Assembly: GCF_003063355.1 (NCBI RefSeq)
Contig: NZ_NESH01000002.1
Span: 886,980-950,979 of the forward strand
DNA from: Limnohabitans sp. Bal53
Lineage (GTDB): Bacteria > Pseudomonadota > Gammaproteobacteria > Burkholderiales > Burkholderiaceae_C
Length of the DNA: 64,000 bases
Reading direction: 5' to 3'
Shown here piece after piece: positions 44,444 through 53,452 of this stretch (the first letter of the stretch is position 1; every line of letters begins with the position of its first letter). A model generated the notes under the pieces. The model saw nothing but the letters and a program-made list of their open reading frames with translations. It was not told the DNA's origin and did no database searches. The translations under genes and the position numbers were made by a program.

Positions 44444-44480
44444 CCACAAAAAAGCCGCTGTCAAGCGGCTTTTTTGTGGG
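44444..44480. terminator. Strong bidirectional terminator after ilvD
   Basis: CCCACAAAAAAGCCGCT pairs perfectly with AGCGGCTTTTTTGTGGG around a GTCA loop; the A/T tracts on both arms make it functional for ilvD (+) and for the GlcG-like gene (-). Confidence 0.9.
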
Positions 44481-44534
44481 TCCATGGTTTTTACAAAACC
44501 TTCAGGTCGGCTCCATGCCGCCCTGAACAGGGGT

Positions 44535-44942
44535 TCACAGACCGATGGCGGCGATACCAGCTTTGGCGATTTGAGCGTCTTCGTTCGACTTCACGCCACT
44601 CACACCGACTGCGCCCAAGCAAAAACCGTCCTTCATGATCGGCACACCACCTTCGAGCATGCCTTGGATCGTCGGGGCCGACAAAAAGGAAGCGCGTCCA
44701 CCATTGATCACGTCTTCGTAAACCTTGCTCTCGCGGCGACCCAAGGCTGCGGTGTGCGCTTTGGACGGGGCGATGTGCGCAGACACCGGTGGGGCACCGT
44801 CCAGACGGGCAAAGTGCAACAAATGGCCACCCGCATCCACAATGGCGATACTGACCGCCCAATTGTTTTGGAGGGCTTCGGCTTCGGCCGCTGCGGCAAT
44901 GGCTTTGACATCGGACAGTTCGAGACAGGACTGAGTTTTCAT
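44535..44942 (-). CDS. GlcG/HbpS family protein (DUF336)
   Basis: 135 aa from the ATG at 44942. Typical pattern: LSDVKAIAAAAEAEALQNNW, VSIAIVDAGGHLLHFARLDGAPP, SKAHTAALGRRESKVYED, TIQGMLEGGVPIMKDGFCLGAVGVSGV and EDAQIAKAGIAAI. Members bind heme or cobalamin-like ligands or accompany glycolate and other catabolic genes; the role here is not predictable. Monocistronic, between a terminator and a divergent gene. Confidence 0.85.
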   Translation of the reverse strand: MKTQSCLELSDVKAIAAAAEAEALQNNWAVSIAIVDAGGHLLHFARLDGAPPVSAHIAPSKAHTAALGRRESKVYEDVINGGRASFLSAPTIQGMLEGGVPIMKDGFCLGAVGVSGVKSNEDAQIAKAGIAAIGL

Positions 44943-45134
44943 GGGCGTGAGGATCTTAAAAATGAAAACCACAAGCATACACGCGCGCTGCCCGTTGATT
45001 GCTCACCCCAATGCAAAAGTGATTCACCCGGATAACCCCATCATCTGCCGGAAATCCCTGGCTTTTGTACCCCGCCCGGTTGGGGCCCCTACAATGAACA
45101 ATCCTTTTTCTAAGGCCTTTTCAGGAGATACACC

Positions 45135-45827
45135 ATGAGCGACCTTCGCACCCTCAATTCCGCTGGCTGGGGCCATGTGGACCTGGCGGCACGCAACCGC
45201 GTTCTGCGCAACACCTATTGGCTGCTGGCACTGAGCATGCTGCCCACTGTGCTGGGTGCTTGGGTCGGCGTGAGCACAGGCATCACCCAATCCCTGACAG
45301 GCTTCATGGGCCTGATCGTTTTCCTGGGTGGCGCATTTGGTTTCATGTTCGCCATCGAGAAAACCAAAAACTCGGCCGCTGGCGTGCCCGTGCTGCTGGC
45401 CTTCACCTTCTTCATGGGCCTGATGCTCTCGCGCATGATCGCCATGGTTTTGGGCTTCAAGAACGGCTCCGACCTGGTGATGACCGCTTTTGCAGGCACT
45501 GCCGGTGTGTTCTTTGTCATGGCCAGCTTGGCCAGCGTCATCAAGCGCGATCTGTCGGGCATGGGCAAATGGCTGTTTGTTGGCGCCATGGTCCTGATGG
45601 TGGGCGGCATCATCAACGTGTTCGTGGGCTCCACCGCCGGCATGCTGGTCATCTCCACTTTGGCCATCGGCATCTTCAGCGCCTTCTTGCTGTATGACCT
45701 CAAGCGCATCTTGGATGGAGGCGAGACCAACTACATCAGCGCCACCTTGGCCCTTTACATGAGCGTGTTCAACATCTTCCAAAGCCTGCTGGCATTGCTC
45801 GGCATCATGGGCGGCGAACGCGACTGA
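45135..45827 (+). CDS. Bax inhibitor-1/YccA family inner-membrane protein
   Basis: 230 aa, seven transmembrane helices (YWLLALSMLPTVLGAWVGV, GFMGLIVFLGGAFGFMFAIE, GVPVLLAFTFFMGLMLSRM, AFAGTAGVFFVMASLA, WLFVGAMVLMVGGIINVFVG, LVISTLAIGIFSAFLLYDLKRI, LYMSVFNIFQSLLALLG). The last two helices with the D in LYDLKRI and the conserved Asn/Gln segment are BI-1/YccA hallmarks. YccA modulates FtsH proteolysis in E. coli. A terminator follows. Confidence 0.9.
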   Translation: MSDLRTLNSAGWGHVDLAARNRVLRNTYWLLALSMLPTVLGAWVGVSTGITQSLTGFMGLIVFLGGAFGFMFAIEKTKNSAAGVPVLLAFTFFMGLMLSRMIAMVLGFKNGSDLVMTAFAGTAGVFFVMASLASVIKRDLSGMGKWLFVGAMVLMVGGIINVFVGSTAGMLVISTLAIGIFSAFLLYDLKRILDGGETNYISATLALYMSVFNIFQSLLALLGIMGGERD

Positions 45828-45849
45828 TCTGCTTTGCATGCGCAAAAAA

Positions 45850-45872
45850 GGCTCCCTCGGGAGCCTTTTTTG
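45850..45872 (+). terminator. Rho-independent terminator after the BI-1 gene
   Basis: GGCTCCC (45850-45856) / GGGAGCC (45859-45865), then TTTTTTT. The A-run on the other side makes it usable for the convergent rlmD as well. Confidence 0.85.
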
Positions 45873-45911
45873 TTGGTTCCGGACGAATGCCCGGCCTCCC
45901 ATTGAGCGGCT

Positions 45912-47348
45912 TCAGGCCAACTCAAACACCGCCATGCTCTCCACATGGGCCGTGTGCGCAAACATGTTGATCACCCCTGCGGCCACGCAGCGGTAGCCAG
46001 TGCGGTGCACCAGAATGCCCGCATCACGGGCCAGGGTAGCGGGGTTGCAGCTCACATACACAATGCGTTTTGGCGGTGTCCAGCCCTGGCGAAGATCATG
46101 GTTTTCGTGCAATTCGGCCAGCGCCTTGCTCAGGGCAAAGGCGCCTTCGCGCGGCGGGTCCACCAGCCATTTATCGGCCGTGCCGTCGGCCACCAGCATC
46201 TCGGGCGTCATCTCAAACAAATTGCGCGCCACAAACTGTGTAGGAGCCAATGTCTGACCTTCGGGCCGAGTGGCTTGGTTGCGGGCGTAGTTGTCACGTG
46301 AACGCGCGACCAGGGTCTCGGCGCCTTCAATACCCAGCACTTCGCCCGCTTGCGTGGCGAGCGGCAAGGTGAAGTTGCCCAGGCCGCAGAACCAGTCAAT
46401 GACCCGCTCGGTCTTTTGTGCTTGCAGCAGGCGCAGCGCGCGGGCCACCAACACGCGGTTGATGTAGGGATTGACTTGGGTGAAATCAGTGGGCCGAAAC
46501 GGCATGGTGATGTCAAAGTCGGGCAGGCCGTAACTGAGCTGCACCCCACCCTCGTCCAGCAAATGCACCGTGTCCGGGCCTTTGGGCTGCAGCCACCACT
46601 GCACCTGGTGCTCGGCGGCAAATGTCCTCAACAGGGCTTTGTCGCCATCACTCAAGGGCTCCAGGTGGCGCAGCACCAAAGCCGTGACCTCGTCGCCGCA
46701 GGCCAGCTCCAATTGGGGCAAGGTTTCGCGGGATTCCATCTGGCCGATCAAGGCGCGCAATGGCAGCAACATGCGGCTGACATGGGGCGGCAGAACTGGG
46801 CACACTTTCATGTCAGCGATGTAACGGCTCTTGCGCTCGTGGAAGCCAATCAGCACTTCACCTTTTTTGATCACATAACGCACCGACAGGCGAGCGCGGT
46901 AGCGGTAGCCCCAAGTCGGCCCCTCGATGGGGCGCAGCATGGTTTCGGATTTGACTTTGCCAAGGTGCCACAGGTTGTCTTCGAGCACGCGTTGCTTGAT
47001 GGCCACTTGGGCCGAGGCCTCCAGGTGCTGCATCTTGCAGCCGCCGCAGGCACCCGCATGCAAACCAAAATGCGGGCAGCCGGGACGCACACGCTGGGAC
47101 GACTCATGGTGGATCTGGGTAACGGTGCCCTGCTCCCAGTTGTTCTTTTTGCGGTGAACATTGACCGAGACCAGCTCAAAAGGCAAAGCACCTTCGATGA
47201 ACACGACTTTGCCATCAGCTCGGCGGGCGATGCCTTGGGCATCCATGTCCAAGGAGCCCACACGCAGCCAGCCCTCTGGCAGGTCGGCGCTGGAGTGGCT
47301 GGGTTCGTCGGCGTGGGCTTGGGATAGGGAAATGTCTGGATCGCTCAT
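45912..47348 (-). CDS. rlmD: 23S rRNA (uracil-1939-C5)-methyltransferase
   Basis: 478 aa RumA-type enzyme. An N-terminal TRAM-like beta domain, then Fe-S cysteines in [18 protein letters not shown]. The SAM-dependent domain has [35 protein letters not shown] and DPPREG ([12 protein letters not shown]). The nucleophile Cys is in [13 protein letters not shown]. It methylates U1939 of 23S rRNA. The first 25 residues are a variable leader. Confidence 0.93.
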   Translation of the reverse strand: MSDPDISLSQAHADEPSHSSADLPEGWLRVGSLDMDAQGIARRADGKVVFIEGALPFELVSVNVHRKKNNWEQGTVTQIHHESSQRVRPGCPHFGLHAGACGGCKMQHLEASAQVAIKQRVLEDNLWHLGKVKSETMLRPIEGPTWGYRYRARLSVRYVIKKGEVLIGFHERKSRYIADMKVCPVLPPHVSRMLLPLRALIGQMESRETLPQLELACGDEVTALVLRHLEPLSDGDKALLRTFAAEHQVQWWLQPKGPDTVHLLDEGGVQLSYGLPDFDITMPFRPTDFTQVNPYINRVLVARALRLLQAQKTERVIDWFCGLGNFTLPLATQAGEVLGIEGAETLVARSRDNYARNQATRPEGQTLAPTQFVARNLFEMTPEMLVADGTADKWLVDPPREGAFALSKALAELHENHDLRQGWTPPKRIVYVSCNPATLARDAGILVHRTGYRCVAAGVINMFAHTAHVESMAVFELA

Positions 47349-47413
47349 CCCCTGATTGTCTCAGGATGTGAGGCCGCCCTTAAGGGCCCAGCACACAGTT
47401 TCGCTAGGAAACT

Positions 47414-48199
47414 TCAGGTCCAGGCCTGCAGGTATTCTTGCCAGTGCGGCTCTTGCGGGGCCAAGTTGCCCAACTCGTCTTGGACAAAGGCGATTTCTTG
47501 CTCGTACTCGGCCTCGGTGAAGCCGCCGCGCATTTTCTGAAAGCGGCAATAAAGCAAATAGGTGTTCATCACATCGGTTTCGCAGTAACGCCGGATGTCT
47601 TCGGTGTGCCCGGCCTGGAATTGCGCATAGACCTGCGAGCCGTCCATGCCCAGCTTGCCGGGAAAGCCGCACAGCTTGGCCAGTGCGTCCATAGGGGCGT
47701 TGTTTTTGGGCGTGTATTTGGCCAACAGGTCCATCAGGTCCAAGTGGCGCATGTGGTAGCGCGAGATGTAGTTGTTCCACTTGAACTCACGGTCATCGTC
47801 GCCCAGGTCCCAATACTTATCGGCCACCACACCGTGCATCAAGCCTCGGTAATGCAGTACCGGCAAATCGAAGCCACTGCCGTTCCAGCTGACCAACTGC
47901 GGTGCGTGCTTTTCAATGGCCTGAAAAAAGGTCTGCACCACTTTGGCTTCGCTGTGGCCATCGCGGTCCACAAAGGAGTGCACGCGCAAACCCTCGGCAT
48001 TGCGAAACACGCAGCTGATGCACAAAATGCGCTGCAGGTACAAGGGCATGAAATCACTTTTGCCCTCTGCCACCCGCTCGGTCTGCCACTGCGCGTGCAC
48101 CTGCGCATCGCTCAAGGCTGCGTCATTCGGGTTGAGCCGACGCCAACCCGCCATGTCGGGGATGGTTTCGATATCGAACACCAGAACAGGCCAAGGCAT
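47414..48199 (-). CDS. Predicted 3'-5' exonuclease, PolB-exonuclease-like
   Basis: 261 aa from the ATG at 48199. RNase H-fold DEDD exonuclease: motif I VFDIETIPD (Asp, Glu), motif II SWNGSGFDLPVLHYRG, motif III YCETDVMNTYLLY with Tyr/Asp. HLDLMDLLAKY and LGMDGSQVYAQF fit the stand-alone family annotated as related to the exonuclease domain of DNA polymerase B. Likely acts on DNA or RNA 3' ends; substrate unknown. Between rlmD and nlpD on the same strand. Confidence 0.88.
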   Translation of the reverse strand: MPWPVLVFDIETIPDMAGWRRLNPNDAALSDAQVHAQWQTERVAEGKSDFMPLYLQRILCISCVFRNAEGLRVHSFVDRDGHSEAKVVQTFFQAIEKHAPQLVSWNGSGFDLPVLHYRGLMHGVVADKYWDLGDDDREFKWNNYISRYHMRHLDLMDLLAKYTPKNNAPMDALAKLCGFPGKLGMDGSQVYAQFQAGHTEDIRRYCETDVMNTYLLYCRFQKMRGGFTEAEYEQEIAFVQDELGNLAPQEPHWQEYLQAWT

Positions 48200-48244
48200 G
48201 GTTCGAGCCTGCGCTTGTGAAGATCGACCCAACAGCTTGGCGCT

Positions 48245-49084
48245 TCAGCGCACAGGCAGGTATTTCGCCGGATCCACCGGTTTGCCTTGGCGGCGGATCT
48301 CAAAATGCAGCTTCACACGGTCTGCATCGGTCTTGCCCATTTCGGCAATTTTCTGGCCCTTGCGCACTTTTTGATCTTCCTTGACAAGCAAGGCTTGGTT
48401 GTGCGCATAGGCGGTCAAGAAGGTGTTGTTGTGTTTGAGAATGATCAAGTTGCCATAGCCGCGCAAGCCTGCACCGGCATAAACCACTTGGCCATCGGCA
48501 GCCGCCAGCACCGGGTCACCCGCTTTGCCGGCAATGTCCAAACCTTTGTTTTTGGCCTCGTCAAAGCCACCGATCACGCTGCCACTGGCGGGCCAGGCAA
48601 AACCCAATCCCTCGTCGTTGGCAGACGGTGCGGGCACGGGTGCTGCCGCAGGCTTGGCGGGCGTCGCCGCTTCGGTGCTGCCCCCCATCGGCTGAACCAC
48701 CACGCCATTGGCGGCAACCGTGGCGTTTGGAGGAGCCACGCGCAGGACTTGCCCCACTTCGATCAAGTGGGCATTGGGCAGGTTGTTCCAGCTGACCAAA
48801 TCGCGCCAGGACTGGCCATGGTCCAAGCCAATTCGTGTCAAGGTGTCGCCACGCTGCACCGTGTAATAACCCGGCTTACCGGCGTTTTCCGCGCCCGGCA
48901 GGACTTTCACTGTCTCGGCTGCAGGCGCGGCTACCGGTGCACTCATTTTGGGGCTGGTACCGCGCGTTTCTACCGGGGCTGGCGCCCGAGGTGAGGAGGT
49001 GCAACCTGCCAACACCAGCAGTGTCAAAGCTGCGAGCCAAAAACGGGAAACTTCACGAAACATCATCCGGTGCCATTCTTTCAT
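48245..49084 (-). CDS. nlpD: Lipoprotein NlpD: LysM + degenerate M23, amidase activator
   Basis: 279 aa, ATG overlapping the pcm stop (alternative starts at 49066/49063). Lipobox LVLAGC. LysM domain about 72-118 (YTVQRGDTLTRIGLDHG, NNLPNAHLIEVGQVL). LytM/M23 domain about 170-275: NKGLDIAGKAGDPVLAAADGQVVYAG, GYGNLIILKHNN, AYAHNQ, LHFEIRRQGKPVDPAKYLP. The first zinc ligand position is Asn (NKGLD), as in E. coli NlpD, so it is probably a non-catalytic activator of AmiC for daughter-cell separation. No rpoS follows. Confidence 0.92.
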   Translation of the reverse strand: MKEWHRMMFREVSRFWLAALTLLVLAGCTSSPRAPAPVETRGTSPKMSAPVAAPAAETVKVLPGAENAGKPGYYTVQRGDTLTRIGLDHGQSWRDLVSWNNLPNAHLIEVGQVLRVAPPNATVAANGVVVQPMGGSTEAATPAKPAAAPVPAPSANDEGLGFAWPASGSVIGGFDEAKNKGLDIAGKAGDPVLAAADGQVVYAGAGLRGYGNLIILKHNNTFLTAYAHNQALLVKEDQKVRKGQKIAEMGKTDADRVKLHFEIRRQGKPVDPAKYLPVR

Positions 49085-49914
49085 GCGATCCCCGATTTTA
49101 GAGGTACAAAATGAACCGCTTCCAGAACTTGTCGATCAAAGCCCGTGGCGGTTTTGCGAATCACCACCAGCGCCTGGTGCCCCGAGGCCGTAACCGTGGG
49201 GGCCACCAGCCGAGCCCCTACGGCCAACTGATCCAACCAAGCCAGAGGTACATCATCGCCTCCCGCGGCCGAAATGATCCCGGCGTAAGGCGCGCCTTTA
49301 GGAAACCCCAGCATGCCGTCCCCCAATAAAAGGTGCACATTGGGCAAGCGAAACGGCAGCAGATTTTTCTTGGCTTTTTCGTGCAAGCCGCGCAAACGCT
49401 CGATGCTGTAGACCTCGCTGGCCACCAGGCTGAGCAAAGCCGCTTGGTAGCCGCAACCCGTCCCAATTTCCAGCACGCGTCCCAGTTTGCCCGGCGCATC
49501 TTGTCGCAGCAACTCGATCATGCGGGCCACAACGTTCGGTTTGGAAATCGTTTGCCCCAAACCAATCGGCAAGCTGGTGTCTTCATAGGCCTGACCTGCC
49601 AAGGCGGTTTCGACAAAACGGTGCCGCTCCACCTGGCCCATGGCCTGCAAAACCCACAGATCTTGCACGCCCTGTTCGGCCAATTTGGCCACCATTCGGG
49701 CACGCACCGCACTCGAATCCAAACCCAAACCGCTGGAAACAGGCCTGGCGGACACGGGTGAAGATCGCCCCGGCATCGGGCTGGGCAGCCCATTGCGTGC
49801 CACCAGCCCCGCTGCAGGGTGTGGATGGACCGGGGCGGCCTTAGGGCTCAACGAAGCCGCGGTCTGCCCCCCGGCAGGAGGCAATTTGGCAGGGAAGCTG
49901 GGCCTGGCTTTCAT
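49081..49914 (-). CDS. pcm: Protein-L-isoaspartate O-methyltransferase
   Basis: 277 aa from the ATG at 49914, overlapping the surE stop as ATGA. The first 60 residues are a low-complexity Pro/Ala/Ser extension absent from the 208-aa E. coli enzyme. The catalytic part follows: MVAKLAEQGVQDLWVLQAMGQVERHRFV, LPIGLGQTISKPNVVARM, the SAM motif VLEIGTGCGYQAALLSLV, GDGMLGFPKGAPYAGIISAAG. It repairs isoaspartyl residues in aged proteins. Confidence 0.93.
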   Translation of the reverse strand: MKARPSFPAKLPPAGGQTAASLSPKAAPVHPHPAAGLVARNGLPSPMPGRSSPVSARPVSSGLGLDSSAVRARMVAKLAEQGVQDLWVLQAMGQVERHRFVETALAGQAYEDTSLPIGLGQTISKPNVVARMIELLRQDAPGKLGRVLEIGTGCGYQAALLSLVASEVYSIERLRGLHEKAKKNLLPFRLPNVHLLLGDGMLGFPKGAPYAGIISAAGGDDVPLAWLDQLAVGARLVAPTVTASGHQALVVIRKTATGFDRQVLEAVHFVPLKSGIA

Positions 49915-50681
49915 GCCCCGTCCTGTGACCACAGGCGAGCGCAGGTCTGGCTCCAGGCCTGCAAGTGATCGTGTTCGGTCAAATCCACTTTCAGTGGTGT
50001 CACCACCACATGCCCCTGGTCAGCCGCGTGGAAATCGGTGCCTGCGCTGTCGTCCATGGCTGCACCGGCAGCGCCAATCCAGTACATGGTCTGGCCCCGC
50101 GGGTCCACCTGGGTGATGACCGGCTCGGCCGCATGCCGCCGCCCGAGGCGACACACCTTGGGTGACTTGATCTGATCCAAAGGCAAGTTGGGGATGTTCA
50201 CATTCAACAACCAAGGCCGCGTGCCGATCAGGCTCTGCCGCATCATTTCTTGGACCATGCGCGCCACGGTGCTGGCGGCCGCATCCAGGTGCGCCCAGCC
50301 TTTGTCGATTTGCGACACCGCAATGGCCGGAATGCCAAACAAATACCCCTCCATGGCGGCGCCCACGGTACCGGAATACAAGGTGTCGTCCCCCATGTTG
50401 GCCCCGTTGTTGATGCCCGAGATCACGAGATCCGGGCGATAGCCCAACAAGCCCGTCAAGGCGATGTGCACACAGTCTGCAGGCGTGCCATTGACATACC
50501 GAAACCCGTTGTCTGCCCGGTTCACATACAGCGGCGTGTGCAGGGTCAAAGCATTGGATTTGGCACTGTTGTTGTGCTCTGGGGCCACCACTTCGACATC
50601 GGCCATGTCCTTGAGCGCGTTGTACAAGGCCACGATGCCCTCGGCCCGAAAGCCATCGTCGTTGGAGATCAGGATTTTCAT
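49911..50681 (-). CDS. surE: 5'/3'-nucleotidase SurE
   Basis: 256 aa from the ATG at 50681. MKILISNDDGFRAEGI with the metal-binding Asp pair, VVAPEHNNSAKSNALT, VNGTPADCVHIAL, VISGINNGANMGDDTLYSGTVGAAMEG. Metal-dependent nucleoside-monophosphatase of stationary-phase survival. First gene of surE-pcm-nlpD. Confidence 0.95.
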   Translation of the reverse strand: MKILISNDDGFRAEGIVALYNALKDMADVEVVAPEHNNSAKSNALTLHTPLYVNRADNGFRYVNGTPADCVHIALTGLLGYRPDLVISGINNGANMGDDTLYSGTVGAAMEGYLFGIPAIAVSQIDKGWAHLDAAASTVARMVQEMMRQSLIGTRPWLLNVNIPNLPLDQIKSPKVCRLGRRHAAEPVITQVDPRGQTMYWIGAAGAAMDDSAGTDFHAADQGHVVVTPLKVDLTEHDHLQAWSQTCARLWSQDGA

Positions 50682-50875
50682 AGATGAGCGTTTGTTCAGT
50701 CGGCCATTGTAGGGCGATGCCCCAGGTGCGCAGGCCCACCAAATAAAGGCCACGATGGCGGCCAAAACAGGCGGCGCTCAGGCCCTGCGCAGGCGGTCGC
50801 TAGGGGGACACGAAGGGCAGCGCCTGAATGCCTAAGATCAGCCTTTTGATCCCTGATTTCATTTGGAGACACGGC

Positions 50876-51850
50876 ATGCATGCTTGGCTTTGCGAGAACC
50901 CCACGGGCGTTGACGCCCTCACCTGGAAAGAACTGCCCACCCCCACACCCGGGCCAGGTCAGGTACTCCTTCAGATTGAGGCGGCCAGCCTGAATTTTCC
51001 AGACCTGCTGATCGTGCAAAACAAATACCAGATGAAGCCCGAGTTGCCCTTTGTGCCGGGCTCGGAGTACGCCGGCACGGTGCAGGCCGTCGGCGAAGGC
51101 GTGACGCACTTGAAAGTTGGACAAAGCGTGGCCTGCCTGTCGGGCACTGGCGGCTTTGGCACCCACACCTTGGCTCCAGCCAAACTGTGCATGCCTTTGC
51201 CCGCCGGTTTTCCGGCCACCGATGGCGCGGCCTTCATCATGACGTATGCCACCTCGCACCACGCGTTGGTGGACCGCGCGGCCCTCAAAGCGGGTGAGAC
51301 CGTGCTGGTGCTCGGCGCTGCAGGCGGCGTGGGCACGGCGGCCATTCAGATTGCCAAAGCCATGGGGGCCAAAGTCATTGCAGCGGCATCTACCGACGAA
51401 AAATGCACACTGTGCACCACACTGGGCGCCGATGCCACCATCAATTACAGCCGCGAAAACCTGCGCGAGGCCCTGAAAACCCTCACCGAAGGCAAAGGCC
51501 CCGACGTGGTGTATGACCCCGTGGGCGGCGAGCTGGCCGAACCTGCTTTTCGCTCCATCGCCTGGCGTGGGCGCTATCTGGTGGTGGGCTTTGCAGGCGG
51601 TCCTATCCCCTCTCTGCCACTGAACCTGCCCCTGCTCAAAGGTGCATCGCTGGTGGGTGTGTTTTGGGGCGACTTTGCCAAACGCGAACCCCAAGCCAAC
51701 GCGGCCATGATGGGCGAGCTGGCCCAGTGGTACGGCCAAGGCAAGATCAAACCCGTGCTGGACCGCACCCTGCCCATGAGCGACCTCAAAGCAGCGTACG
51801 CCCTGATGGGTTCACGCAGCGTCAAGGGCAAACTGGTGATGGTCAACTGA
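50876..51850 (+). CDS. NADPH:quinone oxidoreductase-like MDR protein
   Basis: 324 aa from the ATG at 50876 (GGAG 8 nt upstream; the frame is open to 50828). Zinc-free medium-chain reductase: ASLNFPDLLIVQNKYQ, FVPGSEYAGTVQAVGEGV, AFIMTYATSHHALVDRA, the NAD(P) motif VLVLGAAGGVGTAAIQIAKAMGAKVIA, VVYDPVGGELAEPAFRS and GVFWGDFAKREP. It reduces quinones or enones with NADPH. Substrate not fixed. Divergent from surE. Confidence 0.88.
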   Translation: MHAWLCENPTGVDALTWKELPTPTPGPGQVLLQIEAASLNFPDLLIVQNKYQMKPELPFVPGSEYAGTVQAVGEGVTHLKVGQSVACLSGTGGFGTHTLAPAKLCMPLPAGFPATDGAAFIMTYATSHHALVDRAALKAGETVLVLGAAGGVGTAAIQIAKAMGAKVIAAASTDEKCTLCTTLGADATINYSRENLREALKTLTEGKGPDVVYDPVGGELAEPAFRSIAWRGRYLVVGFAGGPIPSLPLNLPLLKGASLVGVFWGDFAKREPQANAAMMGELAQWYGQGKIKPVLDRTLPMSDLKAAYALMGSRSVKGKLVMVN

Positions 51851-52219
51851 TGGGCTGAAAACGGCCCCGTTGCAAGGGGCTGTGTCCAAGTATCTATGGT
51901 TTGCACAACATCGCGTGGCTTAGGTACTCTGCACTTGATCAGTTTCTGACTCAGCTGTTGCTGCCCCCCTAATGCATGCGCAAAGCCATCCGTGGGCAAA
52001 ATACCTGTTGAATTCGGCTCGATCGCACAACATCTTTTATATCATCTGATTGGAGCTTTTTGTGCCAGACCGAATTCAATCAATTCAGGGGTAAGTAGTG
52101 GAGACATTGACCAGCCTATCTCAAAAATGAGCAATCGAAGATCCCTGTAGAAGTCTGAATTGATCTGTTTATGATTGCTTTGGCACAAATGCCTTGATTG
52201 CAGCAAAACCGTGGCGCTC
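51851..52219. other. Intergenic region before the glycosyltransferase
   Basis: About 370 bp. A small GGCCCC...GGGGC hairpin (51863-51880) just after the reductase may aid termination but lacks a U-run. The rest, lower in GC than its left flank, shows no convincing gene or promoter. It marks the border of the secretion island. Confidence 0.4.
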
Positions 52220-53452
52220 ATGAAAATTCTTTTTGTCCATCAAAACTTTCCTGGCCAATACAAATACCTCGCACCAGCATTGGCACAGCAAGGACACGAA
52301 GTTACAGCACTCGGCATGGCTGAACGGCCATCAATGCCAGGAATTCGATATTTTCGATATGGTGTACAGCGCACAAGCAGCAAAACCACGCACCCCTTTG
52401 CACATGATTTTGAAACCAAAGTAATTCGTGGCGAGGCTTGTTTACGAGCGGCAGCACAACTGGCTCATCAGGGCTACACACCTGATCTGATTTGCGCACA
52501 CCCTGGCTGGGGAGAGCCTCTGTTTCTGAAAGAACTGTGGCCTCACACAAGGCAACTGCACTACCTGGAGTTTTACTACCGAAGCACCGGACAAGATGTC
52601 GGCTTTGATCCGGAATTTGGTAAGACTGTTCTTTCAGTTCAAGCTCGATTGGTGGCCAAGAATGCCAATAATTTGCTGAACCTGTCACTGATGGATGCGG
52701 GAATTTGCCCAACCCATTGGCAATTTAGCACCCTGCCAACTGAATACCAAGCCAAAGTTCAGGTTATCCACGACGGTATCGATGCCCAGACTGTTCGGCC
52801 AGATCCAATGGCCACGGTCACGCTGATCGATGATCAAAATCGCTCACTCACCCTCACGCCCCGTGACAAAGTCATCACTTACGTGGGACGAAATCTGGAG
52901 CCGTTTCGAGGCTACCACCAATTCATGCGGGCATTACCCATTGTTTTGCGACAGCACCCGACTGCCAAGGTCGTGATTATCGGTGGAGATGGTGTCTCCT
53001 ATGGCGCACCTCCTGCCAGTGGCACGTGGAAAGCGCAGTTTCTCAACGAGGTTATCGGACAAATCGACATGAGTCGGGTTCATTTCGTCGGCCATCTGCC
53101 ATACAACAAATTCATCCAAACGCTCCAGTGCAGCACGGTGCACACCTACCTCACTTACCCGTTTGTCGTCTCATGGTCACTTCTGGAGGCCATGAGTCTA
53201 GGTGCTACCGTTGTAGCGTCGGATACAGCCCCAGTGAAAGAGGTCATACAACATGGTGAAAACGGTTGGCTCGTCGATTTTTTTCAGCCTGAATCGCTGG
53301 CCAACCAAATTATCGAATGCCTCAATGACACATCTCGTCAGTTGAAAATCAAGCAAGCCGCCCGGGAAACAGTGCTCAGTCGCTACGACCTAACCACCCA
53401 CTGTTTGCCGCAACAAATGGCTTGGATTCAGGCCCTGCTGGCACAAGGCTGA
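52220..53452 (+). CDS. GT4-like glycosyltransferase
   Basis: 410 aa from the ATG at 52220. The N-terminal domain opens MKILFVHQNFPGQYKYLAPAL, with HPGWGEPLFLKELWP. The C-terminal GT-B domain has ITYVGRNLEPFRGYHQFMRALP, VVIIGGDGVSYG, VHFVGHLPYNKFIQTLQ and SWSLLEAMSLGATVVASDTAPVKEVI (E-x7-type donor site), as in GT4 enzymes. Donor and acceptor unknown. Codon use is a little more AT-rich than the housekeeping genes. Its last 77 bp overlap the convergent tolC-like gene, so it belongs to the secretion island and may modify a surface polysaccharide or the secreted protein. Confidence 0.82.
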   Translation: MKILFVHQNFPGQYKYLAPALAQQGHEVTALGMAERPSMPGIRYFRYGVQRTSSKTTHPFAHDFETKVIRGEACLRAAAQLAHQGYTPDLICAHPGWGEPLFLKELWPHTRQLHYLEFYYRSTGQDVGFDPEFGKTVLSVQARLVAKNANNLLNLSLMDAGICPTHWQFSTLPTEYQAKVQVIHDGIDAQTVRPDPMATVTLIDDQNRSLTLTPRDKVITYVGRNLEPFRGYHQFMRALPIVLRQHPTAKVVIIGGDGVSYGAPPASGTWKAQFLNEVIGQIDMSRVHFVGHLPYNKFIQTLQCSTVHTYLTYPFVVSWSLLEAMSLGATVVASDTAPVKEVIQHGENGWLVDFFQPESLANQIIECLNDTSRQLKIKQAARETVLSRYDLTTHCLPQQMAWIQALLAQG

